Origin: an uncultured Clostridia bacterium
GTDB lineage: Bacteria > Bacillota > Clostridia > TANB77 > CAG-508
Assembly (NCBI GenBank): GCA_947630155.1
Contig: CANRGM010000046.1
Span: 1 to 8,227, forward strand
DNA length: 8,227 nucleotides
Direction of reading: 5' to 3'
Shown here: positions 1-5,742 of the stretch, in pieces
Layout of the letters: each line of letters starts with the position of its first letter
Position numbering within the stretch: the first letter of the stretch is position 1
Notes under the pieces: generated by a model
What the model was told of the DNA's origin: nothing
The model's database searches: none
The model's input: only the letters and a program-made list of their open reading frames with translations
Translations under genes and position numbers: made by a program

Positions 1-812
1 CTTTTTAATCTGTTATTTCTATTTATAACTCTTCTATATAAATCATTTAAATCTGATGTTGCAAATCTACCACCATCCAATTGTACCATAGGTCTTAATT
101 CTGGTGGAATTACAGGTATAACATGCATAATCATCCACTCAGGTCTATTTTCTGATAATCTAAATGATTCAATTGTGTCTAATCTTTTTACAAGTTTTGC
201 TTTCTTTTGCTCACTTGCCTTTGCAAGTTCTTTCTTTAAGCTATTAGATAGTTTGTCTAAATCTACTTCTGATAATAATTTGTAAATAGCTTCTGCTCCC
301 ATTTCTGCCTTGAAACTACCTTTTCCATATTTTTCAACTGCTTCATGATATTCTTTTTCACTTAGGACTTGGCATTTCATTAGTCCTGATGTACCTTTAT
401 CTGTAACTATATATGATGCAAAATATATAACTTTTTCTAGGTTACGAGGTGATACATCTAATATTAATGCTATTCTGCTTGGTATTCCTTTAAAATACCA
501 TATATGTGCTACTGGAGCTGCAAGTTCAATGTGACCCATTCTTTCTCTTCTTACCTTGGCCTTTGTAACTTCAACACCGCATCTATCACAAACTATACCT
601 TTATATCTAACTCTTTTATATTTACCACAATGACATTCCCAGTCCTTAGTTGGTCCAAAGATTCTTTCACAGAATAGTCCATCTTTTTCTGGCTTTAATG
701 TTCTATAATTTATAGTTTCAGGTTTCTTTACTTCACCTTTTGACCATTCTCTTATTTTTTCGTCAGATGCTAGGCCTATTTTAATTTTATCAAATAACTC
801 TAATTCGTCCAT
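1..812 (-). CDS. rpoC: RNA polymerase beta' subunit, N-terminal part (cut by left edge)
   Basis: RpoC forms the catalytic core of RNA polymerase together with RpoB and carries the Mg-binding active-site loop, which lies outside this window. The visible 270 codons translate without a stop. They begin MDELELFDKIKIGLASDEKI and contain the beta' zinc-binding element, with Cys60, Cys62, Cys75 and Cys78 in the pattern CHCG...CDRC. The conserved run RRERMGHIELAAPVAHIW follows it. The fragment ends in the RPMVQLDGGRFATSDLNDLY segment (from residue 240), which leads towards the lid and rudder region. The ATG at 812-810 overlaps the rpoB stop in TAATG. The ribosome binding site AAGGAGG lies inside the end of rpoB, nine bases upstream, so translation is probably coupled. 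Roughly three quarters of the usual 1150-1200 residue protein is missing only because the window ends. Nothing suggests a frameshift. Confidence 0.98.
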   Translation of the reverse strand, partial: MDELELFDKIKIGLASDEKIREWSKGEVKKPETINYRTLKPEKDGLFCERIFGPTKDWECHCGKYKRVRYKGIVCDRCGVEVTKAKVRRERMGHIELAAPVAHIWYFKGIPSRIALILDVSPRNLEKVIYFASYIVTDKGTSGLMKCQVLSEKEYHEAVEKYGKGSFKAEMGAEAIYKLLSEVDLDKLSNSLKKELAKASEQKKAKLVKRLDTIESFRLSENRPEWMIMHVIPVIPPELRPMVQLDGGRFATSDLNDLYRRVINRNNRLK

Positions 813-3800
813 TAAAACTCGCCTCCTTCCTCAAGATCTTCATCATTAAAGATATTGTCTTCTGCCAAATCATTGTCATATATCATTAGCTCATCTGCTT
901 GATCACTTAGTGAAGAATCAAAAACTGCATCTTCATCTAATTCTTCTTCAGCATCTATATAGCTTTCTTCTAACTCAGATTCATCAATAACTTCGTCTTC
1001 TTCTAAGCTTTTTGCTTTTTCTAAATTGATATCTATTCCATCTTCTATGTGTTCTTTTAATTCTAATTCAACATTATCACTAGAATATAAACGAACATCT
1101 AGTCCTAAAGATTGTAATTCTTTTATAAGTACTTTAAATCCTTCTGGAACACCTGGTTCTGGAACATTTTCGCCTTTAACAATAGCTTCATATGTTTTTA
1201 CTCTTCCCACAACATCATCAGATTTTACTGTCAACATTTCTTGAAGAGTATATGCAGCACCATATGCTTCCAAAGCCCAAACTTCCATCTCTCCAAAACG
1301 TTGTCCACCAAATTGAGCTTTACCGCCTAAAGGTTGTTGTGTTACAAGTGAGTATGGTCCAGTTGAACGAGCATGTATTTTATCATCTACTAAGTGATGT
1401 AGTTTTAACATGTACATAACACCCACTGTAACAGGGTTTTGAAATGCTTCGCCTGTTCTTCCATCATATAGAGTAGTTTTTCCATCTTTTCTTAATCCTG
1501 CTTGTTCAAGTAATTCCTCTATTTCATATGATTTTGCACCATCAAATACTGGAGTTGCAACTTTCCATCCTAGAGCTCTAGCAGCCATACCTAAATGAAC
1601 TTCTAGAACTTGACCTAAATTCATACGTGAAGGAACACCTAATGGATTTAGAACTATATCAACTGGTGTTCCATCTGGCATGAATGGCATGTCTTCTTCT
1701 GGTAATATTCTTGAAATAACACCTTTATTTCCATGACGTCCAGCCATTTTATCTCCGACTGATATTTTTCTTTTTGTTGCTATATAGCATCTAATTACTT
1801 GATTTACACCAGGTCCTAATTCATCTGAATTTTCTCTAGTGAATATTTTTACATCTACGATTGTTCCTGCTTCACCATGTGGTACACGAAGTGATGTATC
1901 TCTTACTTCTCTAGCCTTTTCACCAAATATAGCACGTAATAATCTTTCCTCTGCTGTTAATTCTGTTTCTCCTTTTGGAGTAACTTTTCCAACTAGGATA
2001 TCTCCAGGTCTAACCTCAGCACCAATTCTTATAATTCCATCTTCATCTAAGTCTTTTAAACTATCATCACCTACGTTTGGTATATCACGTGTTATTTCTT
2101 CTGGACCTAATTTTGTGTCACGACATTCACAGTCATATTCTTCTATATGAATTGATGTGTAAACATCTTCTTTTACTAGTCTTTCACTGATTAATACAGC
2201 ATCTTCATAATTATAACCTTCCCAAGTTGCAAAAGCGATTAAAACATTTTTACCTAGTGACATTTCACCATTTTTTGTTGAAGGTCCATCTGCTAATAGT
2301 TCTCCTTCTTTAATTTTCTCACCTTTTGTAACAACAGGTCTTTGATTAATACATGTACCACCATTTGTTCTCTTAAATTTACGTAATTTATATGTATCAA
2401 TGGTATTATTTTTTGTTCTAATTAATATTTCATCACCAGTTACTTTTTCTACTATTCCTGCGTTTTTAGCTGTAACTGTGATTCCTGAATCTTTTGCAGC
2501 TTTATATTCAATACCTGTTCCAACAATAGGAGCTTCTGGTATTAATAGTGGAACTGCTTGACGTTGCATGTTTGATCCCATTAATGAACGCTTAACATCG
2601 TCATGCTCTAGGAATGGAATCATGGCAGCAGCAACTGATACTAGTTGTTTAGGTGATACATCGATGTAATCAACTAATTCTTTATCTACCTCTGTAATAT
2701 CATTTCCATATCTAACCCTGATTCTGTCATGAATAAATCTTCCCTCTTCGTCTAATGGTTCTGATGCCATTGCTATTACATATTTATCCTCAACATCTGC
2801 TGACATATATTCAATTATATCTGTAACTTTTCCTGTTTCTTTATCAACTTTTTTGTATGGAGTTTCTATAAATCCATATTCATTTATAATTGCAAAACAT
2901 GAAAGTGCTGATATAAGACCAATGTTTGGTCCTTCTGGAGATTCAACAGGGCATAATCTACCATAGTGTGTATGGTGAATATCTCTAACCTCGAATCCGG
3001 CTCTTTCACGAGTAAGACCTCCAGGTCCTAATGCTGAAATTCTTCTTTTATGAGTTAATTCTGAAAGTGGGTTTGTTTGATCCATGAATTGTGATAATTG
3101 TGAACTTCCAAAGAATTCTCTTATTGAAGATGTTATTGGTTTTGTATTTATCAATGTTTGTGGTGTTACTACATCTAAGTCTTGTGTTGTCATTCTTTCA
3201 CGAACTGCTCTTTCAAGTCTTGTAAGACCAATTCTAAATTGATTTTGTAGTAATTCTCCAACACATCTGATACGTCTATTTCCTAAATGATCTATATCAT
3301 CTATTTCTCCTATACCATAGTCTAAATTTACTAAATAGCTTATAGATGCTATAATATCTTCATTTGTTACATGTTTTGGTATTAATTCACCATATCTTTC
3401 TTTTAAAACTTTTACTAAATCCTTTTTATCTGTTGTATCTATAATTGATTTAAGGACTTCATAATTTACATCTTCTTTGAAATGTAATTTACTTAAATCC
3501 ACATCTGGTAATATTTTGTGGATATTTACTGTTCCATTTCCTATGACTCTAACTTTTTTATCCTCTACTTTTACATCTACAATATTAATTCCTGTATCTT
3601 GTATTTCTCTTGCTATATCTTCTGAAATTACTGTATCTTTTTCAACTAATAATTCTCCTGTTGATGGATCTATAATATCGTCAAATGCAATTTTTCCTGT
3701 AATTCTAGTTGCTAAACTTAGTTTTTGATTGAATTTATATCTTCCAACTTTTGCTAGATCATATCTTCTTTCATCAAAGAATAATCCATTAAATAAACTT

Positions 3801-4552
3801 CTTGCTGCCTCTACTGTTGGAAGTTCTCCTGGTCTTAATTTTTTGTAAATTTCAATTAAAGCATCATTTGAATTTTTTACTGGATCTTTAGCGATTGTAG
3901 CCATAATTTTTTCATCATCACCAAAAAGTTCCATAATTTCTTGGTCTGTTTCAACACCTATTGCTCTTAAAAGACATGTAACTGGTAACTTTCTTGTTCT
4001 ATCAACTCTTACATTGATTATGTCGTTTGAATCTGTTTCATATTCAATCCAAGCTCCACGAATAGGCATTACTGTTGATGTATAAATACGTTTTCCAGTT
4101 TTATCAAAATCACTTGCATAATAACATCCTGGTGAACGAACTAACTGGCTTACAACAACTCTTTCTGCACCATTAATGATGAAAGTTCCACTTTCTGTCA
4201 TTAGTGGGAAATCTCCTAAATAGATTTCTTGCTCTTTTATTTCCCCTGTTTCTCTGTTGATTAACCTTACTTTAACATGTAATCTTGTTGAGTAAGTTGT
4301 GTCTCTTTCTTTTGCTTCTTCTACTGTGTATTTTGTTTTGTCCTCCATGTAATAGTCGAAAAATTCAAGAACTAAATTGCCTGAATAATCAATGATTGGT
4401 GAAATATCTCTCAATACTTCGCCTAGTCCTTCTTCGATGAACCATTGATATGAGTCTTTTTGAACTTGGATTAGGTTAGGAATTTCTATTGAGTCACCGA
4501 TTTTCGCAAAGGTTTTACGCACGCATTTTTCGTGTTTAACATCTTTTACCAA
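812..4552 (-). CDS. rpoB: RNA polymerase beta subunit
   Basis: RpoB is the beta subunit of RNA polymerase. With beta' it forms the active centre and binds rifamycins. The 1246-residue product is full length for a Firmicutes beta (about 1190-1250). The rifampicin region starts FFGSSQLSQFMDQTNP and keeps Asp491, His501 and Ser506, equivalent to E. coli Asp516, His526 and Ser531. Next comes the conserved GPGGLTRERAGFEVRD stretch. The active-site motif GDKMAGRHGNKGVIS carries Lys935 and Lys943, matching E. coli Lys1065 and Lys1073. The C-terminal clamp sequence PLGGKAQFGGQRFGEMEVWA is present. The last 79 residues or so form a highly acidic tail. The start is TTG, chosen because GGGGTGAT precedes it by six bases and homologous beta proteins begin with a similar short N-terminus ahead of the conserved IPNLIQVQ segment. 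The gene is followed at once by rpoC. The normal upstream partners rplJ and rplL are absent, and a long leader region replaces them. Confidence 0.99.
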   Translation of the reverse strand: MVKDVKHEKCVRKTFAKIGDSIEIPNLIQVQKDSYQWFIEEGLGEVLRDISPIIDYSGNLVLEFFDYYMEDKTKYTVEEAKERDTTYSTRLHVKVRLINRETGEIKEQEIYLGDFPLMTESGTFIINGAERVVVSQLVRSPGCYYASDFDKTGKRIYTSTVMPIRGAWIEYETDSNDIINVRVDRTRKLPVTCLLRAIGVETDQEIMELFGDDEKIMATIAKDPVKNSNDALIEIYKKLRPGELPTVEAARSLFNGLFFDERRYDLAKVGRYKFNQKLSLATRITGKIAFDDIIDPSTGELLVEKDTVISEDIAREIQDTGINIVDVKVEDKKVRVIGNGTVNIHKILPDVDLSKLHFKEDVNYEVLKSIIDTTDKKDLVKVLKERYGELIPKHVTNEDIIASISYLVNLDYGIGEIDDIDHLGNRRIRCVGELLQNQFRIGLTRLERAVRERMTTQDLDVVTPQTLINTKPITSSIREFFGSSQLSQFMDQTNPLSELTHKRRISALGPGGLTRERAGFEVRDIHHTHYGRLCPVESPEGPNIGLISALSCFAIINEYGFIETPYKKVDKETGKVTDIIEYMSADVEDKYVIAMASEPLDEEGRFIHDRIRVRYGNDITEVDKELVDYIDVSPKQLVSVAAAMIPFLEHDDVKRSLMGSNMQRQAVPLLIPEAPIVGTGIEYKAAKDSGITVTAKNAGIVEKVTGDEILIRTKNNTIDTYKLRKFKRTNGGTCINQRPVVTKGEKIKEGELLADGPSTKNGEMSLGKNVLIAFATWEGYNYEDAVLISERLVKEDVYTSIHIEEYDCECRDTKLGPEEITRDIPNVGDDSLKDLDEDGIIRIGAEVRPGDILVGKVTPKGETELTAEERLLRAIFGEKAREVRDTSLRVPHGEAGTIVDVKIFTRENSDELGPGVNQVIRCYIATKRKISVGDKMAGRHGNKGVISRILPEEDMPFMPDGTPVDIVLNPLGVPSRMNLGQVLEVHLGMAARALGWKVATPVFDGAKSYEIEELLEQAGLRKDGKTTLYDGRTGEAFQNPVTVGVMYMLKLHHLVDDKIHARSTGPYSLVTQQPLGGKAQFGGQRFGEMEVWALEAYGAAYTLQEMLTVKSDDVVGRVKTYEAIVKGENVPEPGVPEGFKVLIKELQSLGLDVRLYSSDNVELELKEHIEDGIDINLEKAKSLEEDEVIDESELEESYIDAEEELDEDAVFDSSLSDQADELMIYDNDLAEDNIFNDEDLEEGGEF
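822..828 (-). promoter_or_regulatory. Ribosome binding site of rpoC inside rpoB
   Basis: On the minus strand AAGGAGG sits nine bases before the rpoC ATG and within the last codons of rpoB (Glu-Glu-Gly-Gly). The rpoB stop and the rpoC start share one base. This arrangement fixes the rpoC start and suggests termination-reinitiation coupling, which would keep the beta and beta' subunits balanced. Confidence 0.85.
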
Positions 4553-4558
4553 CTTAAA

Positions 4559-4567
4559 ATCACCCCT
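4559..4567 (-). promoter_or_regulatory. Ribosome binding site deciding the TTG start of rpoB
   Basis: The minus strand reads AGGGGTGAT and then six bases before TTG. GGTGAT pairs with the 3' end of 16S rRNA. No in-frame ATG with comparable spacing exists nearby, so the TTG at 4552-4550 is the supported start. Confidence 0.8.
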
Positions 4568-4675
4568 ATTAAAAATTAAGCAGAATAAAATATATATTTG
4601 ATTTAAAAAAGTCCCTCTTGCATATAAAAAAGTAATTTTACATATTCTTGAAATTATCTGCCCCTTTAATCTCTT

Positions 4676-4703
4676 GAATATATAAACTTCTTTATATCAA
4701 TTC
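4676..4703 (-). promoter_or_regulatory. Stem-loop in the rpoB 5' leader
   Basis: The minus-strand RNA reads GAAT, a two-base bulge TG, ATATAAA, a GAAG loop, TTTATAT, ATTC. This gives about 11 base pairs with one bulge. The core TATAAA-cttc-TTTATA (4681-4696) is a perfect inverted repeat. No U-run follows, so it is not a terminator. It lies just downstream of the predicted second rpoB promoter and could protect the 5' end or bind a regulator. The stem is AT-rich and therefore weak, and its role is unknown. Confidence 0.45.
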
Positions 4704-4714
4704 CTCTTTTTTAA

Positions 4715-4743
4715 ATTAAAATAACTAAGTAAAAAAGCGTCAA
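4715..4743 (-). promoter_or_regulatory. Second predicted rpoB promoter, inside the terminator tail
   Basis: The minus strand has TTGACG (4743-4738), a 17-base spacer and TTTAAT (4720-4715), each five of six matches to the sigma-A consensus. The -35 box lies in the T-rich tail of the terminator at 4749-4782. It would start an rpoB mRNA near 4708 with a leader of about 155 bases. Matches of this quality do occur by chance in AT-rich DNA, but position and spacing fit a promoter that serves rpoB after termination of the upstream transcript. Confidence 0.45.
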
Positions 4744-4782
4744 AAAGTATGTTGGCATAATTTAATTATTCTTTGCCAACAT
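4732..4782 (-). terminator. Intrinsic terminator or attenuator upstream of rpoB
   Basis: On the minus strand ATGTTGGCA (4782-4774) and TGCCAACAT (4757-4749) form a perfect nine-base-pair stem around a 16-base AT-rich loop. The stem is followed after two bases by TTTTT and then a second T6 run. This is the architecture of a Rho-independent terminator for leftward transcription, placed about 200 bases before rpoB. The stem lies 104 bases downstream of a consensus -35/-10 pair and its 5' arm lies inside a possible leader ORF, so it may act as an attenuator rather than a simple end point. It could also be the remnant terminator of a ribosomal protein operon that once lay upstream. Confidence 0.7.
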
Positions 4783-4831
4783 CTTTAGAATCAAATTTAT
4801 TTTTCTCTTGTTTCTTTATTTTTTTATTAAT
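4766..4831 (-). CDS. Possible lysine-rich leader peptide (ATT start), 21 codons
   Basis: The minus strand carries AAAGGTGAT, a seven-base match to the anti-Shine-Dalgarno sequence, and then four bases before ATT. From there an open frame of 21 codons runs to TAA. It begins INKKIKKQEKNK and contains eight lysines. The spacing matches that of the other starts in this window (rpoB, the 142-aa gene, the NRPS). ATT is a rare start codon, best known from infC. A GTG in the same frame at 4840 is an alternative but has no good ribosome binding site. The frame covers the whole 5' arm of the terminator and stops in its loop, the geometry of a translated attenuator. The sequence is so A-rich that a chance open frame is possible, and no known family is recognised. 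Confidence 0.3.
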   Translation of the reverse strand: MNKKIKKQEKNKFDSKDVGKE

Positions 4832-4892
4832 TTTTATCACCTTTTTTCAATATGTTTTTTGCTAAGGAGTAAAAATTACAATATACTATATT

Positions 4893-4922
4893 ATTATAAT
4901 ATATTTTAATAATGCTTGTCAA
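4893..4922 (-). promoter_or_regulatory. Strong predicted sigma-A promoter of the rpoB leader
   Basis: The minus strand has perfect consensus boxes, TTGACA (4922-4917) and TATAAT (4898-4893), separated by 18 bases. Transcription would start near 4886, run through the possible leader ORF and meet the terminator at 4782. It is the best promoter match in the window, as expected for an RNA polymerase operon. If termination is complete, this promoter would make only a short RNA of about 150 bases. Confidence 0.7.
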
Positions 4923-4950
4923 TGAAAAAGTTTCATTTTTTATAAAAAAT
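4921..4950. repeat. A/T-tract inverted repeats just upstream of the -35 box
   Basis: Two palindromes abut the -35 box. AATGAAA-aag-TTTCATT (4921-4937) is a perfect inverted repeat that overlaps the -35 hexamer by two bases. ATTTTTTATAAAAAAT (4935-4950) is a perfect 16-base palindrome. On the minus strand this places phased A and T tracts immediately upstream of the promoter, as in an UP element bound by the RNA polymerase alpha subunit. The repeat over the -35 box could alternatively be an operator. On the plus strand the same hairpin is followed by T6, but no plus-strand gene ends here. Confidence 0.4.
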
Positions 4951-5024
4951 TTACCCTGTAATTTCTATTAACAACTTCCCTATTTTGTTGAGTATTTTCA
5001 ATCTGTATGTCTTTACATAAAATA

Positions 5025-5066
5025 ACAAAATAACACAATAAAGGACAAGTAATAAATTACTTGTCC
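5025..5066 (-). terminator. Terminator of the 142-aa gene
   Basis: GGACAAGTAA (5066-5057) and TTACTTGTCC (5052-5043) form a perfect ten-base-pair stem with a four-base loop. On the minus strand the stem is followed by a T-rich stretch (TTTATTGTGTTATTTTG). It lies about 55 bases after the stop codon at 5120. The tail is not a pure T-run, so efficiency is uncertain, but the stem strength and position support an intrinsic terminator separating this gene from rpoB. Confidence 0.7.
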
Positions 5067-5080
5067 CCTATTGTACTATT

Positions 5081-5111
5081 TGCACAATTGGAAATCGTCC
5101 CTAATTGTGCA
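5081..5111 (-). repeat. First of two tandem hairpins after the 142-aa gene
   Basis: TGCACAATT (5081-5089) and AATTGTGCA (5103-5111) are a perfect nine-base inverted repeat around 13 bases. A further G-T and G-C pair is possible inside. It begins eight bases after the stop codon of the 142-aa gene and precedes the terminator stem. No U-run follows, so by itself it is more likely an mRNA 3'-end stabiliser or a protein site than a terminator. Confidence 0.5.
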
Positions 5112-5119
5112 TATGTCCT

Positions 5120-5548
5120 TCAATTTGCCATGTAGAAAAGCCTAGAGCCTTGCTCAACTGATGGAATCTGCAACTCATTCATTCTTTTGCTTACTCTCTT
5201 ATCAGAAGCCAATCCAATGATATCACGATATTTATCTGTAATATCAACATACACATCATGTAACTCTTTGCTAAACTGGTGTAGATAATCATAAATGGCA
5301 CTTTCTGATTCGAAACAATAAAATCTAGATTTTGCAACATAGATTCCTACTCCATCAGATGAAGTAAGCTTTTTACAGTATTGAAGAATATTCTTATACT
5401 CTTTTTTATACTGCATTGCCTCAGCATATGTGATGCAAAAGAACTCGTCACTCTGATTTAGAATATCCATACATGGCATCTTTTCGAGATTTTCTAACTG
5501 TTCTTCTGTAATTGTAGTGATTTCCCGAAAAACTAGTGTGAAAGACAT
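5120..5548 (-). CDS. Hypothetical 142-aa soluble protein
   Basis: I do not recognise the family. The start is the ATG at 5548-5546 because GGGAGGTGAG lies four bases before it. A GTG in frame at 5584 would add 12 residues, but those codons cover this ribosome binding site. The product begins MSFTLVFREITTITEEQLEN and ends GSRLFYMAN. It has no signal peptide, no hydrophobic stretch long enough for a membrane segment and no clear helix-turn-helix. It is rich in aromatic residues (11 Tyr in 142), has four scattered Cys (26, 38, 58, 78) that form no zinc motif, and has charged helical-looking segments around residues 42-60 and 83-110. The gene has its own promoter and terminator, so it looks monocistronic. 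It faces the NRPS gene back to back, which does not prove a shared function. Codons look intact and there is no sign of decay. Confidence 0.8.
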   Translation of the reverse strand: MSFTLVFREITTITEEQLENLEKMPCMDILNQSDEFFCITYAEAMQYKKEYKNILQYCKKLTSSDGVGIYVAKSRFYCFESESAIYDYLHQFSKELHDVYVDITDKYRDIIGLASDKRVSKRMNELQIPSVEQGSRLFYMAN

Positions 5549-5552
5549 ATTT

Positions 5553-5562
5553 CTCACCTCCC
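5553..5562 (-). promoter_or_regulatory. Ribosome binding site of the 142-aa gene
   Basis: The minus strand reads GGGAGGTGAG followed by AAAT and ATG. This is one of the strongest anti-Shine-Dalgarno matches in the window. It decides the start at 5548 over the longer GTG-initiated frame. Confidence 0.85.
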
Positions 5563-5608
5563 TAAGATTACTTATTAAAAACACTATTGTGTAAAAAAGG
5601 TTGTTAAG

Positions 5609-5625
5609 TCTAGCATTCCGCTAGA
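5609..5625. promoter_or_regulatory. Small inverted repeat at the predicted transcript start of the 142-aa gene
   Basis: TCTAGC-attcc-GCTAGA is a perfect six-base inverted repeat. With the -10 box at 5637-5632, transcription would begin around 5625, so the hairpin would form the extreme 5' end of the mRNA. The same DNA could be an operator at +1. It is one of the few GC-containing palindromes in this AT-rich stretch, which argues mildly against chance. Confidence 0.4.
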
Positions 5626-5631
5626 GATTAT

Positions 5632-5660
5632 ATTGTATCACAATTAACATAATTTGTAAA
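5632..5660 (-). promoter_or_regulatory. Predicted promoter of the 142-aa gene
   Basis: The minus strand has TTTACA (5660-5655), a 17-base spacer and TACAAT (5637-5632), each five of six to the sigma-A consensus. The leader to the ATG would be about 77 bases. The -10 box overlaps the imperfect palindrome ATTGT-atc-ACAAT (5632-5644), which could be a repressor site or chance. Confidence 0.6.
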
Positions 5661-5679
5661 TATTTATTCTAAAAAAAAC

Positions 5680-5707
5680 TTGCTTTTTCTACATTTTATT
5701 ATATAAT
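5680..5707 (+). promoter_or_regulatory. Predicted promoter of the NRPS gene
   Basis: TTGCTT (5680-5685), a 16-base spacer and TATAAT (5702-5707) lie 36 bases before the NRPS start. The -10 box is perfect and the -35 has four of six consensus bases. An A8 tract just upstream (5671-5678) could boost it. The -35 boxes of this promoter and of the divergent one are only 19 bases apart. Confidence 0.6.
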
Positions 5708-5732
5708 AAACTAAAAAATGAACAAAAGTAAA

Positions 5733-5739
5733 AGGTGAT
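5733..5739 (+). promoter_or_regulatory. Ribosome binding site of the NRPS gene
   Basis: AGGTGAT precedes the ATG at 5743 by three bases. The upstream ATG at 5718 lacks such a site, so the chosen start is well supported. Confidence 0.75.
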
Positions 5740-5742
5740 ACT

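Larger units (their letters stand above)
4553..5119 (-). other. 567-base region between the 142-aa gene and rpoB, rich in signals
   Basis: No long coding region is present on either strand. In minus-strand order the stretch holds two hairpins just after the 142-aa gene, an AT-rich stretch with palindromes, a consensus promoter, a possible very short leader ORF, an intrinsic terminator, a second promoter, a stem-loop in the rpoB leader and the rpoB ribosome binding site. Each is listed separately. In most Firmicutes this position is occupied by rplL or a methyltransferase gene such as ybxB, and neither can be seen here. The base composition is very AT-rich, so weak inverted repeats are expected by chance and were ignored. 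Confidence 0.8.

Noticed and set aside
3030..3110. Possible rifampicin-resistance substitutions in rpoB
   Set aside because: Asp491, His501 and Ser506 and the surrounding residues match the sensitive consensus, so no resistance change is visible.
1026..3728. Several plus-strand open frames of 72-103 codons across rpoB
   Set aside because: They lie wholly inside rpoB on the opposite strand, have no ribosome binding sites and read as low-complexity Ser/Thr/Pro-rich shadows of the coding strand.
4588..4599. Palindrome AAATATATATTT in the rpoB leader
   Set aside because: Pure A/T palindromes of this length are expected by chance in such AT-rich DNA.
4862..4925. Plus-strand AAGGAG followed by ATT and an open frame of about 17 codons
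   Set aside because: No plus-strand promoter is seen, the frame reads through the minus-strand promoter boxes, and the peptide is only AT-rich noise.
4921..4946. Plus-strand hairpin AATGAAA-aag-TTTCATT followed by T6 as a terminator
   Set aside because: No plus-strand gene ends upstream, so it is better explained as part of the promoter-proximal A/T tract on the other strand.
5549..5584. Longer 154-aa version of the 142-aa protein starting at a GTG
   Set aside because: The extra codons cover the ribosome binding site GGGAGGTGAG, and no such site precedes the GTG.
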